DNA of 64,000 nucleotides from Porticoccus sp905181945 (GCF_047729555.1 NZ_CP159825.1:1374345-1438344), one strand, 5' to 3'. Numbered from the stretch's first letter, positions 17,348 through 26,970 are shown. The notes: generated by a model from the letters alone, not told the origin. Numbers and translations are program-made.

Positions 17348-18122
17348 TGTTCTTCTTTATGCGTTTCTAGCCGGAATAGGGGTTGCTATTATTACTGGGC
17401 CGCTTGGAGCATTTATTGTCTGGCGACGCATGGCTTATTTTGGTGATACATTGGCCCATTCTTCATTACTAGGGGTCGCACTTGGTCTGCTGCTTGCGGT
17501 CAATCCTACTATATCTGTAATTGTCACCTGCCTAATATTTGCATTAGTACTGGTCGTCTTGCAGCAACAAAAAAATCTTGCTTCTGACACCTTGCTAGGA
17601 ATTCTTTCTCATACCTCTTTAGCTGTTGGGTTAATCGCAATAGCACTAATGCCAGATATCAGAGTTGATCTTTTAAGCCTACTGTTTGGAGACTTATTAA
17701 CAGTTAATGCAAGTGACGTGATTACCATATATGTGGTCAGCGCTATTGCAATGTTTTTACTGGTCAAGCTGTGGAATCCGTTATTGGCTATCACTATTGA
17801 TGAAGAGCTAGCGCAAGTTGAAGGAATACGCTTCAAGACAGTACGAATAGCCTTGATGCTTATCATTGCTTTAGAGATTGCAGTCGCCATGAAGGTAGTA
17901 GGAGTGCTGTTAATTACTGCCTTGCTCATTATACCTGCAGCTACAGCAAGAATTTTTTCTAAGACACCCGAACAAATGGCTTTTTTGGCCAGCCTAGTGG
18001 GTTGCTTAGCAGTGATTTTAGGCTTAGCCAGCTCATGGTACATAGACACGCCTGCAGGGCCATCTATAGTCCTTAGCGCAGGCCTTCTATTTTTAATCTC
18101 TCTCTTTAAGAAAAACAAATAG
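17340..18122 (+). CDS. znuB: Zinc ABC transporter, membrane subunit ZnuB
   Basis: A 260-residue ABC-3 family permease with about eight hydrophobic segments. Family blocks include RRMAYFGDTLAHSSLLGVALG and the coupling region VVGVLLITALLIIPAATAR. The ATG at 17340, overlapping the znuC end by 8 bases, gives the usual MIDVLLYAFLAG start; an in-frame GTG six codons upstream is less likely. It completes the ZnuABC system. Confidence 0.94.
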   Translation: MIDVLLYAFLAGIGVAIITGPLGAFIVWRRMAYFGDTLAHSSLLGVALGLLLAVNPTISVIVTCLIFALVLVVLQQQKNLASDTLLGILSHTSLAVGLIAIALMPDIRVDLLSLLFGDLLTVNASDVITIYVVSAIAMFLLVKLWNPLLAITIDEELAQVEGIRFKTVRIALMLIIALEIAVAMKVVGVLLITALLIIPAATARIFSKTPEQMAFLASLVGCLAVILGLASSWYIDTPAGPSIVLSAGLLFLISLFKKNK

Positions 18123-18133
18123 GCCTTTCGCTA

Positions 18134-18784
18134 CTAGTCCAGCGTTGCCATTATCGACTTCAAGGAAACTTGCATTTTATCTACATTAAATGGTGGTCTG
18201 AAAAATCCATGGTAATCGCCGTAGGGATTGATGATCACAAAATTACCGCTATGGTCGATCGTATAGTCGTCTTCCTTCAAAGAAACTCTAGAGTAAGGAA
18301 TGTTTAGCTGCACGCCCAGACTCATCAATACGTGCTTGTTCCCTGTTACTCCTATAAATTCTTTATTGAAATAGGGCACATATTGAAAAAGTTTTTCTGT
18401 AGTATCTCTTTCTGGATCTAAAGAAATCATAACGACTTGCAATTTGCCTTTATCTTCAAATGACAAGGATTCATAAAGTTTTGCTGCAGTAGCCATTGTG
18501 GTGGGGCAAATGTCCGGACAATGAGTGAAGCCAAAAAAAAGCAAGCTCCACTTGCCCTTCAACTGAGCTGAGGTAAATAACTCTCCATGATGGTCCGTTA
18601 ATTCAAACTCACTAAATTTCCGCGGAGTATCAAGCAACACTGCCCCATAACTCATTAACTCTTGCGGGCTTAAAATACGCGGCTGATTGATTTTATTAAG
18701 GAATCCAAGCATCACTAATGCAATAAATACGGATATCCCCAACAAAGTAAATCGAATACCGCGGCTATTTTTTTGCCCAACCAT
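18134..18784 (-). CDS. SCO1/SenC copper chaperone for cytochrome oxidase
   Basis: A membrane-anchored thioredoxin-fold protein that assembles the CuA centre. One N-terminal transmembrane helix (FTLLGISVFIALVMLGF) is followed by the copper site HCPDICPTT and the distal His in IDHSGNFVI, so it looks competent. ATG at 18784 (216 residues) is preferred to a GTG 11 codons upstream because AAGGA lies 10 bases before it. It ends the leftward cox cluster, as in Pseudomonas (senC after ctaB), and converges on znuB with 11 bases between. Confidence 0.9.
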   Translation of the reverse strand: MVGQKNSRGIRFTLLGISVFIALVMLGFLNKINQPRILSPQELMSYGAVLLDTPRKFSEFELTDHHGELFTSAQLKGKWSLLFFGFTHCPDICPTTMATAAKLYESLSFEDKGKLQVVMISLDPERDTTEKLFQYVPYFNKEFIGVTGNKHVLMSLGVQLNIPYSRVSLKEDDYTIDHSGNFVIINPYGDYHGFFRPPFNVDKMQVSLKSIMATLD

Positions 18785-18861
18785 AACAATTGCATCCTTA
18801 TCTTTATAGCTCAACACTAAGACTTAAAAATACAAGCCTCTTCTCGAAATCAAAGTAAATT

Positions 18862-19749
18862 TTAAATAAAATAATGATCTATCAGCATAATAATAAATAG
18901 CGCCATTAGATAAACTATAGAGTATCTGAACGTATCCATACCTGCGTCAGGTTTTTTACCAATCATCATTGTGATCGCCCAATACAAAAATCCAGCACCC
19001 AAAGCTAGCGCCCCTAAAAGATAAAGCCAGCCACTCATCCCTGTTGCGAAAGGGAGCAAGGTAACAAGGAGCATGATAACGGTGTACAGCAAGATACTTT
19101 GTTTTGTATATTTTTCGCCATGGGTTACCGGCAACATAGGAATCTCTGCCTTAGCATATTCGTCTTTACGATGCACAGCAAGGGCCCAAAAATGCGGTGG
19201 AGTCCAAGCAAAAATAATCAACACCAAGAGCAAGGCATGGCCATGCACTTCTCCTGTTACGGCGGTCCAACCTAGTAGCGGCGGCACCGCTCCGGCTAAG
19301 CCGCCTATGACAATATTTTGAGGAGTGGCGCGCTTAAGATAAGAGGTGTAAACCACTGCATAACCAAACAACGAGGCTAGTGTAAGCCATGCTGTGAGCG
19401 CATTAATAAAAATTAATAAAATAGCCATGCCTGCCGAGCCCAAAATTGCAGAGAAAAACAGTGCTTGGCGGGGCTGCACTCTTCCTTTGGCAACAGGGCG
19501 GTTCAATGTTCTAGCCATTTTAAGATCAATTTTTCGATCTACTACATGATTGATAACGGCGGCGGACCCAGCACAAAGAGCAATACCAATATTACCCAAG
19601 ATCAGCGCATTAAAAGGAACCATGCCGGGTACAGAAAGAAACATCCCTATGACTGATGTTAGGATCATTAGCGCAACAACCCTTGGTTTTGTCAGCTCCA
19701 GATAATCATCTAGGCTGGCTTTTTCTACCTCCGACATTGCTGTTTTCAT
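18862..19749 (-). CDS. ctaB: Protoheme IX farnesyltransferase (heme O synthase)
   Basis: A polytopic UbiA-family prenyltransferase that converts heme B to heme O, the precursor of heme A. The 295-residue protein has about nine membrane segments and the two Asp-rich motifs (NHVVDRKIDLKMART and HRKDEYAKAEIPMLP). ATG at 19749 with GAGG upstream is preferred to a TTG five codons earlier. It lies directly after ctaA; the pair supplies heme A to the oxidase in this operon. Confidence 0.94.
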   Translation of the reverse strand: MKTAMSEVEKASLDDYLELTKPRVVALMILTSVIGMFLSVPGMVPFNALILGNIGIALCAGSAAVINHVVDRKIDLKMARTLNRPVAKGRVQPRQALFFSAILGSAGMAILLIFINALTAWLTLASLFGYAVVYTSYLKRATPQNIVIGGLAGAVPPLLGWTAVTGEVHGHALLLVLIIFAWTPPHFWALAVHRKDEYAKAEIPMLPVTHGEKYTKQSILLYTVIMLLVTLLPFATGMSGWLYLLGALALGAGFLYWAITMMIGKKPDAGMDTFRYSIVYLMALFIIMLIDHYFI

Positions 19750-19770
19750 TATCCCAAACCTCAATTAGTG

Positions 19771-20772
19771 TTATTTTTGCTTAGCGTGCGCCACTCTGCT
19801 TGCAAGACTTATCAGTATCAATAATATCAGCATACTTCCCAAATGATGCATTATTGTTGAAACAGCTGAGTCACGAACATACCCAGCGCCAATAACAAAA
19901 ATTACCTGCCCAAACAAAACGGCGGCTAGAACATAGCCCATACGCTGCACGCGATAATCAAGTACTGCTAATAAGAAAGCCGACAAGCTCAATAAATAAA
20001 CTGTTGTAATCAAAGCTCCCAGTCTGTGGACAACATTTACTGCCACACGAGCCTTGCTTTCTAAGGCCTCGATCCCAAGAGGTTGGACTAAATTAAAACC
20101 CTCTTGTAGGTTCATTTCTGGCCACCATGCATTTTGACAAGATGGAAAATCTGGGCATGCAAAGGCAGCAAACTTTACGCTTGTCCAGCCACCCAAGGCA
20201 ATCTCTATTACAACTATTATAATGGCTAAAGTTATCCATGGTTTAATTTGATCTAATCTAGAGATAATTTCTTTTGACGCTAGCCAATACGTGCCATCAA
20301 GCCTTAAGGCTAGCAACCAAAGCAACGCGCAAATAACTATGCCGCCTAACAAGTGGATTAGTGCTGCCTGAGGCCAAAGAACCAAATCAACAGACCACAT
20401 ACCCAGCATAGATTGCCATACAGCTAAAAATAAAATAAACGTTGGCAGCCTAAAGGGGTAGCTGTCATCTTCGCGAAGACGCCATGAATTGACAGCCAAC
20501 CAGATGACTAAGAGCGTCAACACAGCAGACAGCAACTGATGCGTTACCTCTGTCCAGCCGCCCGCACTAAAGTAGTGTTTGAATACCTCGAGTGTATTTT
20601 CGTGCATAACAGAAAAACCGCCATCACAATCCAACCATCCTGAGCAATCAAATCCGGTGTCTGTAAAACGACTATATACCCCGAGAGCCGCAACTATCAA
20701 AGCAAGGGCTGTAGACAAAAATGCTAATAAAAATCCCGGTTTGCGAGAGTTTTTGGCATAAAAAATTAACAC
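19771..20772 (-). CDS. ctaA: Heme A synthase
   Basis: A 333-residue COX15/CtaA membrane protein with eight predicted helices that oxidises the methyl group of heme O to form heme A. Heme-ligand His candidates are seen in VTHQLLSAV, LIHLLGGIV, NVVHRLGAL and MHHLGSML. Start is GTG with no obvious Shine-Dalgarno sequence, so the exact N terminus is uncertain. It sits between a SCO-like gene and ctaB. Confidence 0.93.
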   Translation of the reverse strand: MLIFYAKNSRKPGFLLAFLSTALALIVAALGVYSRFTDTGFDCSGWLDCDGGFSVMHENTLEVFKHYFSAGGWTEVTHQLLSAVLTLLVIWLAVNSWRLREDDSYPFRLPTFILFLAVWQSMLGMWSVDLVLWPQAALIHLLGGIVICALLWLLALRLDGTYWLASKEIISRLDQIKPWITLAIIIVVIEIALGGWTSVKFAAFACPDFPSCQNAWWPEMNLQEGFNLVQPLGIEALESKARVAVNVVHRLGALITTVYLLSLSAFLLAVLDYRVQRMGYVLAAVLFGQVIFVIGAGYVRDSAVSTIMHHLGSMLILLILISLASRVAHAKQK

Positions 20773-20830
20773 TAGTTTTATACTCTCAGGCCATCAAAGG
20801 GTGTGTAGTTGGTAAGTTGCCAACCATAAG

Positions 20831-21460
20831 TTACTGGGCAGAATATTTCATTAGGTGTTCAATATCTTCTATGATTTCATTTCCTTTGTTGGCTAAGCTA
20901 TAAGACATCATTACCAGCCCTTGCTGATCAACCAAGTATGCTCGAAGGAGCTCTGGATTTTTTGAACCAAAAGGAGTATTTGTATTCTTCAACAGCATCT
21001 CAAATTCTTCTCTACTGCCATATATAACTTTTAGAAAAGGGTGGTTCAGTTTTAAATATGCAGAAGTCTCATCGACGAGCTGTTGATCCAAGGCAAGGTA
21101 CAATCGCTCGAATCGACGACTATATTTCCCTAGACTGATATGAATCTGTCGAGTTAAATAAATTAACTCTCTGCAGCGATCTACACATTCTCCATCGCCA
21201 GCAATAATCATTCTCCACTTAGGTTTTTGATCTGCTAAAGTCCACGCATCGTCTTCATCATTTTTAAAATTTAAGCCCGCTATTGGCGCTGGAGGCACCA
21301 CAAAATCTCCATAATTAGTGGTCCCTAATTTTTCTAGCAATAGATTCCGCTGGTCTTCCGTCTTCGGGTATATCAAGAACCCTGCGATAATAACGCCTCC
21401 CAGCATTAGTATCATAAACCAAACCTGCCATTGATTTTTTGTATTCCTTTGCTTCACCAT
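20831..21460 (-). CDS. SCO-like thioredoxin-fold membrane protein of the cox cluster
   Basis: A 209-residue protein at the position of Pseudomonas PA0111 (between SURF1 and ctaA). It has one N-terminal transmembrane helix (WFMILMLGGVIIAGFLIYP) and a periplasmic domain with a C-x3-C motif (GECVDRCREL), the same spacing as the copper site of SCO proteins. The distal His of SCO is not evident: the equivalent strand reads LLRAYLVDQQGLVMM. I infer a degenerate SCO relative helping oxidase assembly, perhaps in thiol redox. ATG at 21460 follows GGGGA; a TTG six codons upstream is possible. Confidence 0.75.
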   Translation of the reverse strand: MVKQRNTKNQWQVWFMILMLGGVIIAGFLIYPKTEDQRNLLLEKLGTTNYGDFVVPPAPIAGLNFKNDEDDAWTLADQKPKWRMIIAGDGECVDRCRELIYLTRQIHISLGKYSRRFERLYLALDQQLVDETSAYLKLNHPFLKVIYGSREEFEMLLKNTNTPFGSKNPELLRAYLVDQQGLVMMSYSLANKGNEIIEDIEHLMKYSAQ

Positions 21461-21484
21461 TTTTCCCCACTTGAACAATAATAA

Positions 21485-22270
21485 TTATTTACGCCTAGAG
21501 CTGATAAAAAGCCCAAGGTTAGAATTAGCGAAAATTGCTAGGATTATTAGAGCCAGCGCCAAGGCTCCCCACTGGTAGGCGTAACCTGTATGTTTTCCTG
21601 GCTGAACATTTACCACAAACCACCCCGTCATCAACGCTCCTGTCTCTCCTGCATCCAATCTAAGGCTGTAGTCGTAAAATTCATTTCCTAGTTTGTTGGA
21701 GATAATTTCGGGATCCAGGCTTTGTATAACAATTCGACTTTCTCCTTTAACCCATGGGTCTTCGCCCAGCATAATCTGTTTTCCTGGAGAGCGGTACAAA
21801 TAGCCAACTAGGCTGACATTCCCTGAAATACTTGGTATTTCAGGCAAAATTCTACGGTCTAAATCTGCAGGAATCCAGCCACGATTAACTAAAATGGAAT
21901 AGCCTGCGGTTGTTTGAAAAGGGCTGATCACTTCATATCCTGGACGTCCGCCACGCACGCGATTATCCAACAACAAAGTGGAGCTGTGATTATACTGTCC
22001 ATTCACCTCTACTCTCACATAACCCAAATGGTCTACTTCGGTGTTTTGATTAAAGTAGATCTTCTGTACAGAAGAAATTGGAACCGGCTGAGCCTCAGCA
22101 CGATACTTGTACATATCTAGTAGCTGGCGCTTCTCATCAGCCCTATCAACCTGCCAGAATGCAAGGCTTATAGTGACTGGTAAAAAAAATGCTGTAAACA
22201 GCATGATTTTCCAATTCAACTCCCATTGAAAACGGAGCTTCATTTGATTTTTATCAGTTTGTAGCGTCAT
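21485..22270 (-). CDS. SURF1-family cytochrome oxidase assembly protein
   Basis: A 261-residue protein with the SURF1 layout: one transmembrane helix near each terminus (IMLFTAFFLPVTISLAFWQ and ALALIILAIFANS) enclosing a periplasmic loop. Family blocks FWQVDRADEKRQL, LLDNRVRGGRPGYEV, VNRGWIP and the C-terminal YAYQWGALALA are present. SURF1 helps insert heme a3 into subunit I. Tandem start codons (GTG 22273, ATG 22270); the ATG is better spaced from AAAAAGG. Confidence 0.92.
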   Translation of the reverse strand: MTLQTDKNQMKLRFQWELNWKIMLFTAFFLPVTISLAFWQVDRADEKRQLLDMYKYRAEAQPVPISSVQKIYFNQNTEVDHLGYVRVEVNGQYNHSSTLLLDNRVRGGRPGYEVISPFQTTAGYSILVNRGWIPADLDRRILPEIPSISGNVSLVGYLYRSPGKQIMLGEDPWVKGESRIVIQSLDPEIISNKLGNEFYDYSLRLDAGETGALMTGWFVVNVQPGKHTGYAYQWGALALALIILAIFANSNLGLFISSRRK

Positions 22271-22393
22271 CACGTAGCCTTTTTGCTAACAACAAATTAC
22301 TTTATAGTGGCTGCTAAGTTCTGGTGCTGCCGATTTTAGAATATAGGCGGAATAAGCTATAATCATATTCATTATTTTCACGTCCAAAAAGGA

Positions 22394-22657
22394 ATGTCCG
22401 TGCTTCTAAAATTTATTATCGTCTTATTATTTATAGGTATTATCGTGAGCCTTAGTAGCGCATTAGTCTTCCTAATGAAAGATGTTGGAAACACCCGAAA
22501 GAGAACACTTTACGCTTTAGGGGTTCGTATTTTTCTCGCTGTAGCGTTAGTGGCAACAATTACCTGGGGAATCTATTCAGGACAGCTTGGCAGTAAGGCC
22601 CCGTGGGACAAACAACTACATCCGGAGCGTGTTCTCTCCCCAAAACCAAAACCCTAG
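22394..22657 (+). CDS. DUF2909 twin-transmembrane protein
   Basis: An 87-residue protein with two membrane helices (FIIVLLFIGIIVSLSSALVFLM and VRIFLAVALVATITWGIYSG) separated by a short basic loop (GNTRKRT). It matches DUF2909 proteins found at this spot in Pseudomonas-type cox clusters (PA0109 position). It is the only rightward gene in the cluster, divergent from SURF1 and convergent with coxC. The C terminus is a little longer than usual. Function unknown, probably oxidase assembly. Confidence 0.8.
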   Translation: MSVLLKFIIVLLFIGIIVSLSSALVFLMKDVGNTRKRTLYALGVRIFLAVALVATITWGIYSGQLGSKAPWDKQLHPERVLSPKPKP

Positions 22658-22690
22658 ACACATTAAATATACTTACTTTTCTTTAAACTA

Positions 22691-22722
22691 AAAACGGTCA
22701 GGAGATTCCTGACCGCTTTCTG
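22691..22722. terminator. Bidirectional terminator between DUF2909 gene and coxC
   Basis: A 9-base perfect stem (CGGTCAGGA 22695-22703, TCCTGACCG 22707-22715) has a 3-base loop. On the minus strand it is followed by TTTTTAGTTT, so it likely ends the coxB-coxA-ctaG-coxC transcript; on the plus strand CTTTCTGTC follows, less ideal. Confidence 0.8.
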
Positions 22723-22744
22723 TCGGTTTAGCGTCAACCTTATG

Positions 22745-23644
22745 CTAAGCCAGAATATACACGAATAAAAACAAGCCCACCCACACAACGTCAACGAAAT
22801 GCCAATACCAAGATGCCGCCTCAAAACCAAATTGATCTTTATCGTTAAAGTGTCCTTTAAGGCCTCGCACCCATTGCACAAACAACATAATTGTCCCAAA
22901 TGTCACATGCGCACCATGGAATCCTGTCAACATAAAAAAGGTGGTGCCATATATACCCGAAGACAGAGTCAGGCCCATATGGTTATATGCTTCAATATAC
23001 TCTTCTGCCTGAAGGATCAGAAAAATTATACCCAAGAAAACTGTAATACCTAGCCACAAGTTAAACTTCTTGCGGTCATTATTTTTAATCCCTGTATGCG
23101 CAATATGTACAGTAACACTAGAGCTTAGTAGAATAATTGTGTTCCACAATGGGAGCCAATGTAAGATTTTATCCCAGCCAGGAAAACTCATATTCTGCTC
23201 TGGACCTAAAAATTGAGCAGCGTCACCATTTGCAGCCTGATCAGGTGTTACCATGAGAGGCCAAGTTGGCTCAAATCCAGCCCATAACAGTTCATTTTCT
23301 GTTGCCTCCCCGCCTAGCCAAGGTAGTACTAGCGCACGAATATAATATAGTGAGCCAAAAAATACGGCAAAAAACATTGCTTCAGAAAAAATAAACCAGC
23401 CCATGCCCCAAACATAAGAGCGCTTTAGCTGATCGCTGTTCATCCCTGCAATATTTTCTTTTATTACCAGGGCAAACCAAGCGTAAAGAGTAAATGCCAA
23501 CACTAATGCGCCCGCCAAAAAAACCCAGGGGCTCTGGCCCTGCACCCAGGATCCTGCACCAAGCGCAATTAGCCCTAACCCTGTTGCTGCAAAAACAGGT
23601 AGTTTGCTGGACTCTGGAACGTAATAGCTGCCTTCAGTTGACAT
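22745..23644 (-). CDS. coxC: Cytochrome c oxidase subunit III
   Basis: A 299-residue seven-helix subunit of the aa3 oxidase. Family blocks RSYVWGMGWFIFSEAMFF, the conserved Glu in ILQAEEYIEA, FFMLTGFHGAHV and the C-terminal SWYWHFVDVVWVGLF are present. Upstream ctaG is 41 bases away and the 9-base-pair hairpin at 22691 ends the unit. Confidence 0.96.
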   Translation of the reverse strand: MSTEGSYYVPESSKLPVFAATGLGLIALGAGSWVQGQSPWVFLAGALVLAFTLYAWFALVIKENIAGMNSDQLKRSYVWGMGWFIFSEAMFFAVFFGSLYYIRALVLPWLGGEATENELLWAGFEPTWPLMVTPDQAANGDAAQFLGPEQNMSFPGWDKILHWLPLWNTIILLSSSVTVHIAHTGIKNNDRKKFNLWLGITVFLGIIFLILQAEEYIEAYNHMGLTLSSGIYGTTFFMLTGFHGAHVTFGTIMLFVQWVRGLKGHFNDKDQFGFEAASWYWHFVDVVWVGLFLFVYILA

Positions 23645-23685
23645 TATTTTTCTCCTTCTTCTGCGTTATAACGCAGCTAAATTCA

Positions 23686-24237
23686 TCAATTTAGTTGTGC
23701 GACCGGTGGGTCTTCACGGTTAGTTATATCAAACAATGTGTATGACAATGTAATTGTGTTTACAGACTTTGGTATATCTTTATCTACAATAAACACTAAA
23801 GGCATATCTGTTTCACTCCACGCATCTAAGGGTTGCTCGTTGAAACAAAAGCACTCTGTTTTATGGAAGTATTTCGTTGCGCTAAACGGAGACACATTTG
23901 GTACCGCTTGCGCCACCATATCCTTTGATGTTCGATTTCTTGCATAAAATGCAACCGCTGTAGGCTCTCCAGGGTGCACTACTATTTCAGTAACTTTAGG
24001 AGAGAAGTCCCACGGCATGGAGCCGTTGTTGGTCGTAATAAACTGCACCTTAATGCTACGGGTAATATCTACAGAAGCATCTTGAGCCTCATAACGACCG
24101 CCGGTCTTGCCGCCAATGCCGGTTAAATCACACAAGACATAATACAGTGGCGGCATGACAAAAATAGCAAATATAAACATGCCGGCTGCTCCAACTAGAA
24201 GCTTGACTAGGGTCTTTTTGACCGGGCTAGTCGACAT
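23686..24237 (-). CDS. ctaG: Cytochrome c oxidase assembly protein CtaG/Cox11
   Basis: A 183-residue membrane-anchored copper chaperone that inserts CuB into subunit I. An N-terminal helix (LLVGAAGMFIFAIFVMPPLYY) is followed by a periplasmic Ig-like domain with the copper motif ECFCFNEQPL and the family block YARNRTSKDMVAQAVP. It lies between coxA (16 bases) and coxC, the conserved order. Confidence 0.95.
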   Translation of the reverse strand: MSTSPVKKTLVKLLVGAAGMFIFAIFVMPPLYYVLCDLTGIGGKTGGRYEAQDASVDITRSIKVQFITTNNGSMPWDFSPKVTEIVVHPGEPTAVAFYARNRTSKDMVAQAVPNVSPFSATKYFHKTECFCFNEQPLDAWSETDMPLVFIVDKDIPKSVNTITLSYTLFDITNREDPPVAQLN

Positions 24238-24253
24238 ATTTTCTCCTTTATAA

Positions 24254-25807
24254 TTATTTTATTGTCGGCGGAGTTGAGAACGTGTGGTAAGGAACAGGTG
24301 TAGGTAAAGTCCACTCCAGTCCTTCCGCACCTTCCCAGGTTTTTGGCTCACTGACCGGCGTACCAGAACGAATAGTTCTGACCACGTTAAACAAAAATAG
24401 TAGTTGAGCTGCGCCATAAGTAAATGCACCAATACTGGAGATCATGTTCCAGTCGGAAAACTGCAGTGCATAATCTGAATAACGACGCGGCATCCCAGCT
24501 AATCCTATAAAGTGCTGAGGAAAAAATGTTATATTAAATCCTATGAACGAAATCCAAAATTGCACTTTTCCCATAGTTTCGTTGTACATTTTTCCAGTCC
24601 ACTTTGGAAGCCAGTAATAAACTGCAGCGGTGCTTGAAAAGATTGCACCAGCAACCATTACATAATGAAAGTGAGCAACTACGAAGTAGGTATCGTGATA
24701 CTGCACATCAGCAGGCGCGATAGCTAACATGATCCCAGTGAAGCCGCCTATCGTAAATAAGATCACAAAAGCTACGGCATACAGCATAGGTGTTTCAAAA
24801 GTTAATGACCCACGAAACATGGTCGAAATCCAGTTGAAAACTTTAGCTGCTGTCGGCACCGCGATCAGCATTGTGGCATACATGAAGTAGAGCTCTCCGC
24901 CAATAGGCATTCCTACTAAGAACATGTGGTGAGCCCACACAATAAAAGATAAGAACGCGATAGAAGCGGTGGCATATACCATAGAGCTATAACCAAACAA
25001 AGGCTTGCGGCTGAAGGTTGGAATAATATGAGATATCACACCAAATGCCGGCAGAATGATGATGTAAACTTCTGGGTGTCCGAAGAACCAAAAAACATGC
25101 TGGAATAATACGGGGTCACCCCCGCCAGCAGCGTTAAAGAAACTAGTCCCAAAGTTAATATCCATCAACATCATGGTGACTGCGCCAGCCAATACGGGCA
25201 TTACTGCAATTAATAAGAATGCCGTGATTAGCCACGTCCAAACAAACATTGGCATTTTCATCAATGTCATGCCGGGTGCGCGCATATTCAACACAGTAGC
25301 AATAATGTTAATAGAACCCATGATAGAGGATGCGCCCATAAGGTGAACCCCAAAAATAAAGTAATTTACTGTAGGGGGGGCATAAGTTGTTGAGAGGGGG
25401 GCATAAAACGTCCAGCCAAAGTTAGGAGCCCCGCCTTCCATAAAGAATGTCGCTGTCAATAAAGTGAAAGCAAAAGGCAAAATCCAAAAGCTCAGATTGT
25501 TCATGCGAGGTAAAGCCATATCTGGCGCTCCGATCTGTAGCGGAATCATCCAGTTAGCTAGCCCAACAAATGCCGGCATAATGGCACCAAATACCATTAC
25601 TAGGCCATGCATAGTTGTCATTTGATTAAAAAATTCTGGCTTTACAATTTGCATGCCGGGTTGAAATAACTCAGCACGAATAACCATTGCAAAGAAACCA
25701 CCCATTAAAAACATAGCAAAACTGAACCAAAGATACATTGTTCCAATATCTTTATGATTCGTGGTAAATAGCCAGCGACCTATACCTTTAGCGGGACCAT
25801 GTGCCAT
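24254..25807 (-). CDS. coxA: Cytochrome c oxidase subunit I
   Basis: The catalytic 517-residue, 12-helix subunit carrying heme a and the heme a3-CuB centre. The cross-linked His-Tyr pair lies in GHPEVYIIILPAFG, further CuB histidines are in WAHHMFLVG, and heme ligands are in DTYFVVAHFHYVM. The K-channel and D-channel region (NWMIPLQIGAPDMALPRMN) is conserved, so this is an A-type proton-pumping oxidase. Confidence 0.98.
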   Translation of the reverse strand: MAHGPAKGIGRWLFTTNHKDIGTMYLWFSFAMFLMGGFFAMVIRAELFQPGMQIVKPEFFNQMTTMHGLVMVFGAIMPAFVGLANWMIPLQIGAPDMALPRMNNLSFWILPFAFTLLTATFFMEGGAPNFGWTFYAPLSTTYAPPTVNYFIFGVHLMGASSIMGSINIIATVLNMRAPGMTLMKMPMFVWTWLITAFLLIAVMPVLAGAVTMMLMDINFGTSFFNAAGGGDPVLFQHVFWFFGHPEVYIIILPAFGVISHIIPTFSRKPLFGYSSMVYATASIAFLSFIVWAHHMFLVGMPIGGELYFMYATMLIAVPTAAKVFNWISTMFRGSLTFETPMLYAVAFVILFTIGGFTGIMLAIAPADVQYHDTYFVVAHFHYVMVAGAIFSSTAAVYYWLPKWTGKMYNETMGKVQFWISFIGFNITFFPQHFIGLAGMPRRYSDYALQFSDWNMISSIGAFTYGAAQLLFLFNVVRTIRSGTPVSEPKTWEGAEGLEWTLPTPVPYHTFSTPPTIK

Positions 25808-25821
25808 GACTAAACTCTCCC

Positions 25822-26970
25822 TTATTTACCTTTTTTCCAATTATAAACATCGATGGGTTGAGTTATATCTCCCACATCGTTACCCCAAGCGTTTCTTTCG
25901 TAAGTAATTATTGCTGCCTGATCTAATTCTGACAGTTGGTCTCCAAAAGCCTGCATCGCAGTTCCAGCTTGACCATTAACAATTATATCTATGTGTGCCT
26001 CTACCGGACCAACTGCAATCCCTTGACCAACTAGTGAGGGAAAGATACCAGGGATACCCTGACCGTTAACCTGGTGACAACCAGCACAACTGCGGTTATA
26101 TGCTACTTCTCCCTTCTCCATCAGCTCATCCATGGTAAACGTTTTATTAGTTAGCTCACGAATGGCGGCCTGCTCAACTTTCTTTTCAGCCAACCAGGTC
26201 TTGTATTCTTCTTTTTCAAGCACATTGACCACAATCGGCATGAAAGCATGGCCTTTACCACACAGTTCTGTGCATTGCCCTCGATAAACACCAGGCTTTG
26301 TTACAGTTGCCGCTGCATCATTCACAAATCCAGGAATGGCGTCTCTTTTTACACCAAAGTCAGGAACCCACCAAGAATGAATAACATCATTGCCTGTAAT
26401 TAAAAATCGTACTTTAGTGTTCACCGGTATCACGAGAGGCTCTGAGACCTCTTCATGGTAATATTGGCCTTTTGGGGCTCTGTTATAAATTTCAGATTCT
26501 GGGGTAGTCAGCTCGCTCAGAAACTTGATATCTTCCCCTAGGTATTCATACTGCCACTTCCACTGCAAACCAGTGACTTTAATGTCTATTTCGGCTTCTG
26601 ACGTATCATAAACATCCAGCATTGTGGTGGTAGCAGGAATACACAACAGGATAAGAATAACTGCAGGAACAGCAGTCCAGACTATCTCGGCTGTGGTATT
26701 TTCATGAAAATTTGCCGCAACAGCCCCACGAGACTTGCGATGTGCGTACATGGAATAAAACATGACCGCGAAAACAAGCACGCCAGTGGCGGTGACTATC
26801 CAAAAAACAAGCATGTGAATATCGTAAATTGAATTGCTCACAGAGGTTACACCTCTGGGCATATTTGTTGCCCAACGCTTAGCTTCTTCTGCTACTGCCC
26901 CGCCTGATATGGCAAGTGCTATAACAGGGGCAAACAAAAGCGCGAAAAGCATTTTTGCTCTTCTTAACAT
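25822..26970 (-). CDS. coxB: Cytochrome c oxidase subunit II with C-terminal cytochrome c domain
   Basis: A 382-residue subunit that accepts electrons at the CuA centre. A signal peptide (to about residue 27, GGAVAEEAK) and two helices precede the cupredoxin domain, whose CuA ligands are in QCTELCGKGHAFM with the upstream His of VIHSWWVP. A cytochrome c domain (CAGCHQVNGQG, near residue 290) is fused at the C terminus, giving a caa3-type subunit. Start follows GGAGATAGGG. The 277 bases upstream contain no gene; they must hold the operon promoter, and I recognise no operator there. Confidence 0.96.
   Translation of the reverse strand: MLRRAKMLFALLFAPVIALAISGGAVAEEAKRWATNMPRGVTSVSNSIYDIHMLVFWIVTATGVLVFAVMFYSMYAHRKSRGAVAANFHENTTAEIVWTAVPAVILILLCIPATTTMLDVYDTSEAEIDIKVTGLQWKWQYEYLGEDIKFLSELTTPESEIYNRAPKGQYYHEEVSEPLVIPVNTKVRFLITGNDVIHSWWVPDFGVKRDAIPGFVNDAAATVTKPGVYRGQCTELCGKGHAFMPIVVNVLEKEEYKTWLAEKKVEQAAIRELTNKTFTMDELMEKGEVAYNRSCAGCHQVNGQGIPGIFPSLVGQGIAVGPVEAHIDIIVNGQAGTAMQAFGDQLSELDQAAIITYERNAWGNDVGDITQPIDVYNWKKGK

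Noticed and set aside
17609..18118. A 169-codon minus-strand frame inside znuB
   Set aside because: Antisense shadow of a membrane protein; the translation has no recognisable domain.
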